A DNA stretch of 64,000 bases from Toxoplasma gondii ME49 (Eukaryota > Apicomplexa > Conoidasida > Eucoccidiorida > Sarcocystidae), in contig NC_031476.1 of NCBI RefSeq assembly GCF_000006565.2, forward strand, positions 1-64,000. The letters run 5' to 3'. Within the stretch, counting starts at the first letter, position 1, and each line of letters starts with the position of its first letter. The position numbers and the translations under genes are program-made. This document shows, in pieces, positions 12,596-26,200 of this stretch. The notes beneath the pieces were generated by a model. It was not told where the DNA came from, made no database searches, and saw only the letters and a list, made by a program, of their open reading frames with translations.

Positions 12596-15500
12596 TTAAT
12601 CAGAATCTTCGTCAGTGTCCGAGATCTGTATATGATCCGTGATCTTCCTCAAAGCAGACCTGTCCGCTTTTTCATCCAGCTTCCTGAGGAGCTCTGTGAT
12701 GCTCGACTCGATCAACTCACACCTCCTCTCCAGCTGAGCAAAGGCGACGAATTTCCCCTCGATGTTGTCAAGCTTTTTCCGCACTTGCTCTACGCTCTCC
12801 ATGCAAGAAGTGCTGTTTGCAACCATAGAGCTAATCTCCTTTTGGAAATCGTTCACGCTGCGAGAAAGGTCCGATACTTTACCCGATGCCACACTCATGT
12901 TCTTCTCCAGTTTCTCCACAAATTCCATAACCTTCGCTGCAGTCGCTGCAGATTTCTCCACTTCCTCGCGCACCTGCTTCACCTCCGTTGCAGTTTCTGT
13001 CACGTCGCGTCTCACGTCCAGGACTGAGAATGTCGTGCATACAGGTGCCAGTCGGTAAACGTCTGACGTGGGTTTGCCTATAAAAAAGCAGAAGAATATG
13101 TGACGTTGAATTTGAGTCACAATTTTCCCCTCAGTAATGTTGCTGCTGTAGATGAACGCTAGCTCTTGCGATTATCTTCTATGGTACTCCATAACCTATA
13201 TGTTCCGTCATTCGTAGACTGTGTTTACCACGGGGATTTAGAAGAGAATATCGAGTTCTCTGCCTGGAGGTTTGCCACGTTACGCACAGTTGTAGCTAAT
13301 AGGTATGTTACAGAAAACAACTAGCACTGGACCGCATTTTTTCAATAGATGGACGCTTTCACCATTTGAAAGAAAAGGAATGCCCGTCAGATAGGCGCAT
13401 GCCTGTCGCACTGTGAGTCGTCGTGGTTCTCGTTAGGGGCCTGACATACCGTAAGAACTGCTGCCTCCAAAGACATAGAGAGCCTTAGTCTGAGGAAACA
13501 GCGCGAGAGGGCCGAAGTTTGAGTGGTAGCCCAGCTGTTTGGCCGCCACGTCACACTTAAACCAGTAATTGCCAGAGACGTCGTAGGCGAAGAAATCTGC
13601 GGTGTGACAGTGGAGAAGGAACCAGAATATGTTCTTGTTTCTTCATCAAAGAATGTGGCATTAATAAGACTTTGTTCCACCAGGGGCGACGTACTGGATC
13701 CCACTATAGATGGGGTGCGTCAAAGTTGCTGTGATGGGAAGGTCATCGACGAAAAAAGTACCTGCAAATATTCAAGGTGCCCTTAACCGCTTGCTTCCGT
13801 TTCGACACGCGCGATACTGGCCTCAAGCAACAAGCCACCATGGGAAAAGTCAACTTACCGGACACTTCATAGATTGTGAACCATCCAGATGTCTGACCTC
13901 CGCATATCCATACTCGACCCTCGTAGAAGGCGGAAGCATGCCTACGAATCAAGCGGGAAACATACGCGCACATTGCATGCAGTGCTTTTCTTTAGCTCCG
14001 ACCCCACATTGCACACGTGAAGAGTTGTTGTCCGCTACGTCGGGGAACTGACGTTGTTTCCCACGTCACAACAGGACTGGGTTGGCTGAGGCGTCCGTTC
14101 TTCATGCGACTTCCGATGTCTCCTATAACACCAGGGGCAGCTGTCAGGGCAGTCTTTCCTCACATTCGTGGCACGCACGGATGGAAAACAACGGGCTGCT
14201 CCCACCATATGCCAGATCAGTTGTTGACAGTGAGGAAGCTTACTTGAAACGAGGAGCGGGCGTCTCACCGCTAGCGCTATCGATGAGTCGCCATTCCTCA
14301 TCTCGAAGGTCGTATCGCCAGAGGTCGTTTGTAGCGCGTCCGTTACCGGACAAATCACCGCCGAACACAATCATCGCATTCACCTTTTCTGTCTTGGCAA
14401 TTGTGGCAGTGTGGAAACAACGCGCCGGCGGTACCTTGTCGCCTTTCAGCCTTGTCCACATGTCTGGACAATTGAGGACAAGCACAGATCTCAAAATCCT
14501 AGCTGAGGGTGTTCACTGAAACTACGCGGCGCCCGTGCATGTGTACAGTACCGTGGCAATGGACATGAAGAGAGCGGGTGTTCGCTGTGGGTATCTGGCA
14601 GAGTTTGCACCTTACACCTGGAACACAACAACCTCTCCGTGAGTGTCGACAGCAGTGCAAACAAAATTCGCTACTGGCCCTTCATGTATTCACTCACCTT
14701 TCTTCAGAACGTATCCGTCTTCTTTCACACCCGTGGCGTCTACGCCCCCAAAAAGGTACAGGGTGTCACTATTACTACAAAGGGAATGGCCCTTGCGCGC
14801 GCTGGGTGTGGATTTGGTGGTCAGTTTTGACCACGTGTTCGTTTTGGTGTCGAAGTTCCACGCCTTATTCGTCAACTCGTCTTTCTCTTCCCCGCCCCAC
14901 AAAGTCAAGATGCCGCGGCCTCCTTCGATCCGACCAACAAGAGACGCTCCGCTGCGAGCTGGTGGTTTCGAGCCTTCTGCGGCGATAGTACTAAACCTGG
15001 TTCGGAACCGCCACAACGTGCGCAAAAGCTGCGAAGTAAAATTGGACGGGAACGGTTGCATGACTACGGCAGTAGACGCACAAACACTGGAAACGTCATG
15101 TATTCTTCCTGTCTTCATCTATATCTCCTGCGCTCGTATAACTGCCACGGTGAGAAGCTCTCCATCTCCAATCCACCGCGTGACGTTCCAGCTAGATCAG
15201 CAAGTAGGTTATCCTTTTCATTATTTGTTCAGAGAAACATCTGAAACCGGGTAGATGTTCGAAACAGTGCTGCGTAACCAATCACTGGCCCCGTGAACGC
15301 AACAAAAACCCATGTCCCCACAAAGGTGATACCGGTGCACGGGCAATACTCATCTCGGTAGCAGCGTAACGCACTACCTCCTCACCGCACTTTAGCTGCT
15401 TTTGCACGTGTTTGTTGCGTAACTCCACTGTGGACTACCATAGTTCGTAGTCTGTTGGCGTACGGCATTCCCCATACGGAGTATCTCTACAACTATGATA

Positions 15501-16333
15501 GTCCTGTCACTTTCGAGTTGTGTTAACAGTCGATCCCTAATTGTCAAGAGGTCCCATAAAAGCGTGCTTCCCGCACCACCAACACTCGAAGCATTGGTCA
15601 CTACTGCATCGACATACTAGAGCTGCGTACTAATATAAATTGACTCTTCCTCCACTCTGCATCGTTCCACCACCAATGGTCAGGTATCAATAAAAACGTA
15701 CGTGTTGGATGGCGGATCGAAGCTGATCAGGTCGTTGTACATGGTGTCAGACTGTCTGCCTCCCCAAATGTAGATCGTATCTTCAAGTTGGACAACAACA
15801 TGTTCGGTCCTGGCTGTAAAAACTTTGCCATCGTGGACAATGCTGCTGAAAAAGAAATCAGGAGGTGAAAGTATGCCTGATGCGGAGTCTCCATAGACTA
15901 GTTTTGACGATTCACTCCTCGCTGATTCTTTCTTCGAGCTGGCCTGATCTGCCTTGGTGTCTGCAGGCTGTTTTGTGTCGGCCTTTTTCTCAACCGCCTT
16001 AGTTGCTTCAGCCTTCTTCTCAACCGCCTTCGTTGCTTCAGCCTTCTTTGGTTCCTCTTTGGTTGATTCAGCCTTCTTCGGTTCCTCGTTAGTTGCTTCA
16101 GCCTTCTTTGACTCCTCTTTCGGAGCGGCTTTGTCAGATGTCTCTATGTTCTTATCGGCTGAATCTGACTTGCCGGCGTCCGGCTCATCAGCGGTTTTAC
16201 TCGCCTTCCCAAGGCCAAAAAGTGACCGCTTCGCACTCTTTTTCTTTTGTTTCGCTCCCTCATCTTCAGTCCAAGATCCATCCGAATCGCCCTTGCTGAA
16301 AGCAGATTCAGAAAAATCCGAGATATCCGACAT
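12596..16333 (-). CDS. Kelch-repeat protein with charged N-terminal repeats and C-terminal coiled coil
   Basis: Six exons keep frame at every junction: 16333-15702, 14990-14698, 14463-14244, 13941-13859, 13596-13450, 13077-12596, giving 618 residues. The first junction is the least certain; a second donor/acceptor pair would add a few residues. Residues 1-150 are acidic and Lys-rich, with 11-residue repeats of the EEPKKAEATK type at 76-120. Kelch blades follow from about 173 to 458, marked by IYIWGG, LTLWGG, LYLFGG, MIVFGG, VWICGG and LYVFGG with downstream Trp and PPAR-SG or PAPRF segments; six such motifs predict one propeller. Residues about 480-605 form a long heptad-rich coiled coil, and the end is acidic (SDTDEDSD). 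Kelch propellers are protein-interaction platforms; with a coiled coil it is probably an oligomeric scaffold. No BTB domain or signal peptide is seen. ATG 16333 is the first ATG of the frame. Confidence 0.85.
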
Positions 16334-19300
16334 GGTCTCCAATCAAAATCCGCAATAGCCTTCCGGCAAAAACCCGATCGCGACAGGGTAAAGCCACCAC
16401 ACACATGGCAGCTGCCCCGACAGACTGGCTAACTCAGCTGCCCGCAAGAAGAACAAAGCATCAACGAGAGAAAAAGGATAATTAGCGTGCTCTCCCGAGA
16501 TCGTTTGTATGTGGTTGCGGACCCACAGCGGAAGGATGGGCACGGTTGGTTGTATCGGGGCTGGGAGGCAAAAACCGACACTCCCGATAGCGACGATACC
16601 TACATTTGCCACTACAAACAAGCGTCGTTGACCTCGCGAGACGGAAAAGCCCGAGACGAACGAAAGAACAATTACCCTCCAGTTTCCCACTGAATTTCGG
16701 GATTGAGGCGAAGAAAAAAACAGAACTTCCCTGACACTTCGGCCTCACCGGCACGCAACATGCCCGTGAAGTTGGAAAGCTCCAAAAAGACAGAGTGTGG
16801 CCTCACGTCAAAGACAAAGAGAAATTAGACACATTAAAAGCCTCAAGGTGATCGCAAAAAGTGTGGAGTCCTGTCGCCTAGAAAGTGTCGATACGAGACC
16901 CGTCTGCGTGAGGGCCAACAGCTAGTAGCACATCGGGAAATGACACGAAACGCAATCTCGCTGTCGTTGCGCAGGGCGTTGGCCCCGTCTGTTTTCACCA
17001 TGGAGAGCAGAAGCGCCTTTTCCAGTAATTCGTACGCGACATTCCGTGGAACGAGAGAGTACTCTCAGAGAAAACGCGAAATTATTCTGCTTCTCAAAAC
17101 ATTTCCTTCTGAATACGGAGTGCCGTTTTCATTATCCTTGTTGACGCGTGGCCAAGAAACCTCGAGTACGTGTAGCCATCGAACGCGTCAGTCGATAGTT
17201 GCAGCGCCTTTCCTCACAAGTGAGTGGTTCCAACTCCCACAGTGCGCAGCCAAATTGAGAGGCATTGCGAACCCAGGGAAATTACCCTGTTTTCAGAAAC
17301 ACAACCTTTCAGAGCAAAGAGCGAGACGACCAGCGCTGTAACGCAGCCCTGTACCTGGCGTCGGTGAAGGTCCCATGGCGACACGATAAAAGTGCAGCAT
17401 GCCAGTTGTGCGTGGTAGTAACCACAGCGACGGAGTAGGGAAGTTCACCGGAAATATGATTAAAGACCGCCATTGTTGAGGGAGCATGTCTTTCGGGACC
17501 AGCAGATTTGCTGAGAGTTATGTGGAACTACAAACACACGCATTCCTGGGGTGTAGGGGCTGCGGCTGAGCTACAATGGTGGAGGTCCATAAAGATACAC
17601 GATAGTTAGATACGTCGTTAAAAAAAACCATCCTCTCAAGGAAAGGGGGGGCAACGGTGACTCACAAACAGTTTTTGAGTCTGTTGAGTGGAGCAACCTC
17701 TTCTTGAGTTGAATCCAATCCATGCCTCGATGACCGCTGAATGCTCCGGGGTTTATAAAATTTGAAGGTGTGCTTTCTCTTGTTGTTTTCAGGGACTGCA
17801 GTCGTAGTGGTGTCCGGAGACGGCTGCTTAGTTGTTCCTGTGAAGAATTCAGTTCCTCATATAGGTAGTGTACCTCTTGTCTCCGCTGATAGCAGAAAGC
17901 AGACAGAACAGCTTCCCCTCGTCCGCAACTCCGCCGTGCCGTAACTCTAACTCAACTACCGTACAGAGAACAGGATCCGACAATGAGGCTGTAGTGAAGG
18001 GCCCTACTTTTCAAATCCTTAAGTCAATGGCAGTGGCAGGCAACGTATCTCAGATATCGTATGGACGGGTCACCTGACAATCAGCCTTCGACTTTTTTTT
18101 AAATCCTTTTCCAGATTTTCTTGCCTCCACCCGGAGGCGTCCGAAGCTCTGCTAGCACCTGAGTACAACGGTACTGAGTCCCTTATTTCCGCTACACGGG
18201 CTCCCTGCTCTGCAGTTCTTGCCGATCACGAAATACACGGATTATGTTGGTGCTTCACGATGGAGCGCAACTTGACACCCGAGTTGCAATGGCATTTGGG
18301 AGCGTTGACAGTAGTTGATACAGCTTACAACTCCGTGTCATTCTTTCCCGATGAGGCTGAGGGGGCAAACTAGAAACAGTGTTACAGAAATCTTAACTAG
18401 CGTGGAGAGAAAACCGAAAATTTCAGACATTCCCGCGGTGCTGAGGGAGTGCCAAAGCTATCAAAAGTTCCGGAGAAGTGTATTTCAAGGCCTGTCTAAA
18501 GGTGTCAACACGCGAACCGTCTTCGGGAGCTTCCAGGCTTGATGCTGTCGAATTAACTCGCGCTTGTTGACAAACTCAGGGGCGTGCAGCAGCCCATCGA
18601 GTGCTTGGCGTGTTCTCATCTGAGCAACCGCAACTGGAATCGCTGGCCTAGACAAAACAGCTTCCCACTTGAAACAGGGGCTTCGCAGATTCTGGCGCTG
18701 ATGAGTGGAAAAACTAGTGTTCAGACGCGACGAATCCTCAGGTGTTCGCTGCATACAGAATTCCATGACAACGAGCTGACACCTTCCCCCTCGACTATTT
18801 ATTTCCCGGGGCATCTGTCCAATGAGCACGCAACGGAGCTAGCGCTTTAGCCAGGGTGAAAACGGGAGATGCGAGGGGATAACAGAACTGTTATTCCGCG
18901 AGTCATTCCGTTCAGCCAGTGCATTCCAGAAAAGACTGCAGCTTCACTTTCTAGTACATGTTTTTACAGGCTACCTTGGTTGTGAACATCCGGATGTTTG
19001 TTGTATACATTCTCTTAACTGATGACGGTTCTGACACAGAATGATGGCCTAATGAGGGGTCTGTTGTATATGAGATATTGACGAGTCAAAGAAGGTGCGG
19101 TAGTGGAAGTGTCTCTTGCTGTTAACAAACATCAAGCAGCGACGCAGCCAATAACCGATTGCGGCGTTGCGTTTTCCCCCTTATCTATCAGGTATAAAGA
19201 ACTGGTCCCTCGGTGGCAAAATGACATAATCCAAGACAAGACAGTCTTGGGCATCACGCTCGACCGAGAACCTCCTGTATCAGCTCTTACACAAATCTAG

Positions 19301-20264
19301 TCTACTGCAGTTCCGAAGCAAAAGCTACAAAGACACAAAGACGGCATTGCAAGTCCCTTTTTCACATCGAAAGGAGTGAAAGTTAAGCGGAAAAACACAG
19401 TTTTCCGGCGTATGAAACACATAACAGATGCCAGAAATAGGCCGGTGGCTCAACTCGAACAGGCATCCGGTTCGACATGGCTAGCTGTAAACTTGTGTCG
19501 GATGTCGTACTGGTGAGGTAATCACGGCAACGAGTCTAGACAAAAAGATACTGTATCAATAGTAAGAGGCTTCTCTGGTGCACTCTTCACCCGGCACATG
19601 TTGTACGACTGATTATGACTTGAGAATCGGCGCAGTCCATGAGAAGCCACGAGGCGTGTCTGGCTTAACGAAGCATGCCATTCAGATGGGGGGGGGATGA
19701 GCGAATTTGAGGCATGCTAGGAGATGGTTGCGGAGTCTCACAGCTAGCCGAGTGGTGGCCACTCTCATGGAGCAACGCCTCTAGCAGAAATTTCGACAAA
19801 AGACACTGGCAAGAACCTGCCACAAGCAGCGATGGCAAATAGGTTTTGCAACGCATTAACCAGCGAAGCTTTTCCTGATGAAAGCAAGGTTCAGCCGGCA
19901 TTGAACTTTCGGCTTTGGCAAGTTCTGTGAATGTTAGTTTGTTTGACTTAGTGGGGTGACGTCCGTTGCAAGACGTATGTAATCGCAAGAGAATGTCTTT
20001 CGGGCCGCCGCGAGACCTCGTTGCTTGTGCGAATTCGCGCATACTGTTGTTCTCCTATATGTAAGGCCCTCCCGTACCCCACTGCGAACATTACGACTTG
20101 AAGAACATAAATCTGTGCAACATTTTGTTTTGGAGTGCGGTCTCACGCCGCCTTAGCTGGATCATCCGGGGGAATTACCCGGACGCTAACTTGCAGCCGG
20201 TCGGCACCGGCAGCTTGAGTCTGTCAGCACACTCCTACGGCATTACCGAGCAGGTGCTGCAGCA
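16334..20264. other. Intergenic, no recognisable gene
   Basis: About 3.9 kb with only short, mutually overlapping ORFs. The plus ORF 16940-17341 (133 codons) has no recognisable domain. The right end is the presumed promoter of the secreted-protein gene; at 20168-20215 it holds short GC-rich inverted repeats (CCGGG/CCCGG, GCCGG/CCGGC). No sequence-level promoter element was identified with confidence. Confidence 0.45.
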
Positions 20265-23200
20265 ATGGCGATAAAGAACACGTTAACTGGAAGTGGCCTT
20301 CTGGTGTTGCTGACTCTAGCATGTGGAACGACGGTGCAGTCTAGTCCGCCAACGCCTGCTCCACGTAAGGAAGGATGAGCCTGCTTGCCACCACCTGGAA
20401 GGCTTGGCTCTCTAGTTAGAAAACCGTTCTGCATGCATCGGCTGTGTCTTTTGCTGAATGGTGCTCTCAGGGATGTATCCGAACATGAATGGTAAGCAGG
20501 GTAATGTCCAAAGAAAAACGGACGCTCTGACACGCCACATCTTTCTCAGGCAAGCCCCGCTAGATGAACGGCATTGAACATAATGGCAATTATGCATATT
20601 TTTATATGGACGTCATGCTTCTTACGTGCTGAAACTGCATGCCACTACAGAGCGTCCGCTAAGCGCTGAGAGCAGACTCACTCCTGGGACATACAGGAGT
20701 GAACTTCACATCGACCTGAAATCTCCACAGAAAACTGCTTCTCAGAGTTCTCTAGCACCTACAGGTAAATCGTGCAAGTTTGCATCTGGCTTATCTGACC
20801 CAAGACCTATCTCTCATTCCTGCATGTGGGGTGTTGTCGAGTTCGTATTTGGTATATGCGATAGGAAACGACCTAATCTCACGCTCGTCTTTCTTTCTTC
20901 AGTGTTACCTGCTGGTGCCCCACAGATCGACTCTAACTTGAAGAATTAAGCCGGGTCTAGTAGTTTCATCGCGGCAGTTTAAGGCGCACCCTCTGTTTCT
21001 GCTGCTTGACCAACCTTTGAGTTTCTCTCATAGGTGGCTCTGGTCGATTGTCAGACTTGAATCGGCCTCAAGAGGCATTATTCCGTGCAGCTGCTGGCAC
21101 GTGTGTGTGTGTGTGCGTTTTTGTCCAACTTGGACCAGTTGCGACACCATTTAACCCCGTTTAACGCGTAAAATGTTTGCTTGCCAACAGGTGACAACAA
21201 CAGCAAAGTGGAGAGCATCATTGCCGGGTCCGATACAACACCCAGATCAGCCGAAGGTACGTCTGAGAGCCCACCAGTACCACAACTTGGAACGCCGCCA
21301 AGACCCGCACCTCGCCGGTCGAAGGGCGAAGGCGAGAGACAACCTCCTACTGCTGCTCCTCGGACTTCACGTTCGGTGGATACCGGTTCTGGGAGCGACG
21401 CCAGTACCGAACAACAAGGTGAGAGCAGCTCTGTTCCTGCAGGCGCGAACGCTTATGTTGTCTCTCCTGCTTAGTCACTCTTATTCTCTCTGGCCAGCCG
21501 AAATCCGAATTCTGCTCATGTCCTACGTGCGACGGTGATCTCTTCTGTGTGCGTTGCATAGCAGTGTGCCCAGAACGCGTGCATGGTGACTTGTGGATTA
21601 TGTGTTTTTGGTGCTGACAGCAGGAGGGCAGAAGGTGGTCACGCCGATCCCCGCGTGTAAGTGTTGCGAATCATTTGACAGGAATTAGAGGTGGCAACTC
21701 GTAGCAGAACGTAGCGCAGACGACACCTCTGTGGTTAAGGTTCACACAGTCCAGCACCTCACGGAGTTGTTGGTGTTGTGGCGCTGGCATGACTTTTATA
21801 ATTGCAGCAAAGGGAATCTACCCCAGCTTGGATGAATTGCGGCGGAGCCAGGAGAGTAAGCTGACTTATACTCTAGACTACGGCTGATATATCGCGATGC
21901 AACGTCGCTGTTGGGATGCTCCTCTGTCAGCGAGTCATGACTGTCGCCTGTTTAGTTGCTTTTTCCTTGTAGAGTCTGGGTCCAATACAACACGTTCGCT
22001 ATTGGCTTCCCCTAGCGAATGCGTTGAATATGCATGTCACCTTACGAACAGGCAACGTGGATGCTGGGTCTGGTACCTCCACAAATGAGGGCGGAGGCAC
22101 GTCTGAGGGCCCACAAGTGCCGCAATCTGGAATACCACCAAGGACTGGACGTCGCCGAGCCAAGGCCAGGAACAGGAAGCGACATCCCACTCCAGCATCT
22201 CGTGAGTCCAGCAGCGAAGATGAGAATCAACCTCCTACTACTGCCTCTCGCCCGTCCAATGGCGAGGGTGAGAGTCAGCCTCCTACTGCTGCTCCTCGGA
22301 CTTCACGTTCGGTGGATACCGGTTCTGGGAGCGACGCCAGTACCGAACAACAAGGTGAGAGCAGCTCTGTTCCTGCAGGCGCGAACGCTTATGTTGTCTC
22401 TCCTGCTTAGTCACTCTTATTCTCTCTGGCCAGCCGAAATCCGAATTCTGCTCATGTCCTACGTGCGACGGTGATCTCTTCTGTGTGCGTTGCATAGCAG
22501 TGTGCCCAGAACGCGTGCATGGTGACTTGTGGATTATGTGTTTTTGGTGCTGACAGCAGGAGGGCAGAAGGTGGTCACGCCGATCCCCGCGTGTAAGTGT
22601 TGCGAATCATTTGACAGGAATTAGAGGTGGCAACTCGTAGCAGAACGTAGCGCAGACGACACCTCTGTGGTTAAGGTTCACACAGTCCAGCACCTCACGG
22701 AGTTGTTGGTGTTGTGGCGCTGGCATGACTTTTATAATTGCAGCAAAGGGAATCTACCCCAACTTGGATGAACTTCGACAAACTCAGGAAGGTAAGCTGG
22801 TTTTATAAACATATCGTACTCTCAGATCGGATGCCTCTGATGGCGGTGGACAGAGCTCTCATGCATTCGCCTACATCCTGCTGATATAACGGAAAGAACA
22901 AAAACTATACCATATTACTTACCTGTGCTTTTGCTGCGGTCTTTTTGCAGGTGAAGAATCAGCCCCTCAACCAGCTGATGGTGAGCAACTAAGTCCAGAT
23001 AGAGTTTATGGCGTAACTGGACACATCGGGAGCGGCTACACGACGTGGTATACTTATTTCCAGTGGATGAATTAACTAAACGAAGCGGTGTGTACGTGCT
23101 GCTCTATGCTGCAGTAACCTGGTTTTCAATGAGCGTGCCTATGGGTGTCGTCGATCGCCGGGGTAAGCTTTCGAAGTAGTGGCAGGCCAAGGGTTTCAGG

Positions 23201-26200
23201 TTTAGTATTTCTCACGTCTGAAAGCGATACAAACGGAATGCCGGCACCGGTTCGATTCTATCTTGTGTTTTTTGTTTCCAGTTTCTCGTGCTTTGAAAGA
23301 GCAGTTCTTTCAATTTCTTCAGCATCTATCGGCGGACTATCCCAAGCAGGTGCAGACGGTGTACGAGTTCCTCGGCTGGGTTGCTGACAAATTACCAGAG
23401 AACGAAGAAGAAGTTCAGATGTTTATTGACGCCCTTAACAGTAAGTCTCAAGTAGCAGACGTCAATGAAGGCACACAGAACCATGTGTATATCTGCCACT
23501 GATTTGTTTATGTGCCTCTTCCCATGTGCCCCCCAGCAACTGAAGCTATGGTGGGCAAGGCCGCCCGGTGGATCTTCAAGGCAATACCTGAACGGGAACG
23601 CGAAACCATTTACTCATCTTTCTACCAAATGTTCCGCGACAAGCTACCAAAGAAGTTCTTCGAAACCGCAGAAGGAATGAATCCGGATGTCGGTCAATAT
23701 TTTAGTGCTGAGGAACCGGTTGCAGTTACTCCAGAAATTCCTGCAAAAAGTGAGGAAGACTCGGAGGCTGCAGAAACTCCCACACCTCTAAGACGTCAGG
23801 CGAATGTGGCTGCTCAAGTTCTCCATCCACTTCCCGCGAAAGGAGTCACGCGGCGTGAGTGGATTCCTTGGCCGAAAATGCAAAACGCTATCTCGAAAGC
23901 CCATGGTAAGAATGGAGACCATATTTGGCTCGCGCTACGATAAGTGCATTTTGTGAGTTGAATCTCTGCAAGGAGCACGTAACTCGGCGCTGTCGCTCAA
24001 GGGATCAATATTCTTGGAGTTTGTGTGCTGTGGTTTTTAGGACCTCTGACGCGGGTACCGGAGTGGACACCAGTCACGGGTAAGGGCTTCTGGCGCCTGT
24101 GTATCGCTGTAACTCGTGTATTTGCCAAGTCTGTATCTTCCTTTTTGTGACGCATTCATCGCCAAAGTGTCAGGGATGACGGGTAGGTGTATGAGTGCTG
24201 AAAACTCCTTGGTGCATCGGACGCTTAGCGAATACCAAGTCTAGTTTGACTCAGTGCCATGCAGCTCGTACTCACGATGGAATGGTCTTTCCAGTCATAT
24301 CACTGCTCTTCTGAATGTTCAATTGGTGCTGTCTGACAATCATACATGTTTTTGTGCTTGGATACGCCAACAAATGCAGGCAGCTGTGCTCTAGGTGATG
24401 GTTACACGGATATCGATGTGACAAAGGCGACAACGGACGTGCTGTTCCGCATCACTCTCTTAATTCTCCAGCAAATAAGGAGAAAGAAAACAGAAAGGGG
24501 CAAACTGGAAGATGATCAGGCTCTCGTGGCTCTCTGCTCAGCCGCTGGGGCTTTCGTCGATGCATGGCAACATCAGCAGCAGGCACTTATCCTAGAGGAC
24601 CCAGGCACACCCAAGGCGCACGCCCAATTGATTGAGCGCCTCCGCAATGCGGGAAAATACTTCATGAAATCCTACGACGAAACGACTGGAGAGAGCGACC
24701 ATCAACAGTGGAAAAAAAACAAAGCAGAAGTTTCGAAGCTTGGCAAGAGTAAGAGATCGACTCATCAAATTATGTAGATTTTGCCTCGTTTTTTTCTTCT
24801 AAATTCGTTCACTATGATCGATAGATTCCTCGGTTTCAGAAAGTTCGCTTCCCTTGTGTTACAACCACAGATCTATTACTGAACCAAACAGCTGAGCGTT
24901 TTTTTCTCGTGTGTTCAGGTGCTCTGATGAAGTCCTGCGTGAAATACAGTGAGTCGCTCGTGGCGGCGATGGAATATCCCGCTGTGTCTTTGCAGAAAAC
25001 AACAGTGTAGCGTGTAGGGCGATGCAGCATTTGACAAGCCGTAGATATAAGGGGTTGTGCAGAGAGCAGCTGAAAAGCGGTTTTTTCGTCTGAGCTACAT
25101 TAAATTCTGTTTATAATATAAATCAAAATTAAGATTAAATGTGATTTGCTTAAATCTCTCAAAATTTAAAGTTATATTACAAAAAATATTTTACAAAAAA
25201 ATATTGAGAAAAACAAGTAAATTTTATGTATAAAAAATCCCCCATGATGTGCGATTTCTGCAGTAAAGGCATCCGGCGATGTCGCGACTCGACCCTTCGA
25301 CTCAGGAACGGCGAAATATCCCTCTCGATCACTCTATGGCGGAATCGCCAACACTCTGGAAACGCCATTTGCCGACTCTGAAGCGGTACGCACAAACGAC
25401 GTTACTCCTTTTACATTTCCCGGTATACGGTGCGTCCTTGTCGTCCTATATATATATTTCAGTCATACTCCAACAGTTGGAAGCTCTTGCGTCTAAACTG
25501 CTACGTAACTATTTTCACGTTCACAGAAAGGGTGTCGGGATTGTCTACTTACGGACACAGCTCCGACGAGCATTGATAGGGACTCTTAAGACTCTGCAAG
25601 CACACTTATGGAATGCGAAAACTCGAGCCTAGTTGATATGCCACTAGTTTAAGTGACCCGCTCTGTATCCGAGGTGCACCCGTTTTGCGGACACAGCATT
25701 TCCTTCGTTTTTCCTCTTCTCCAGGTGGCGAAAGCTGTGCATGACTACGCGAAAGAGCACAAGAAGCCTGAGAAACTTGTAGGCCTCTGCGGGGCTCTCC
25801 AAATCTCAGGATACTTCAAGAAGTGCTTTTCTGACGCTGGCCGCCTCTCCTCGGTCAGTTTTTTCCACCAGCATGTTGACGGGGCCAGCGTTCTCGTCCG
25901 AACACTCGCGCGCGAAAGGCCAATCGGGAGGCATGCTCTATCCCAGGCCATCTGCGATCCGAACATCTCGGCCCAGTATTTTGGTAAGCCGTGAAGACAA
26001 CCCCGTTTCGACTTAACATTTTGTCAACGTGAACAAGTTCTTCCCCAAGGAAGCACACGAACGCCACTGTCGATGGCCACGTGTCTCAGAAACCACGCGG
26101 CCAGTGCGGATTTCTTCACTCATTCCAGTGGTAGAACGAATGTGCATGTCCCTGGTTCAGATTTGCTTCAAAGAAGCATATTTGGCTTTTGCACCTGTGC

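Noticed and set aside
25462..25632. ORF ending LQAHLWNAKTRA as an exon of the secreted-protein gene
   Set aside because: It looks protein-like, but no donor upstream has the needed phase, and exons 25264-25385 and 25725-25983 join cleanly without it.
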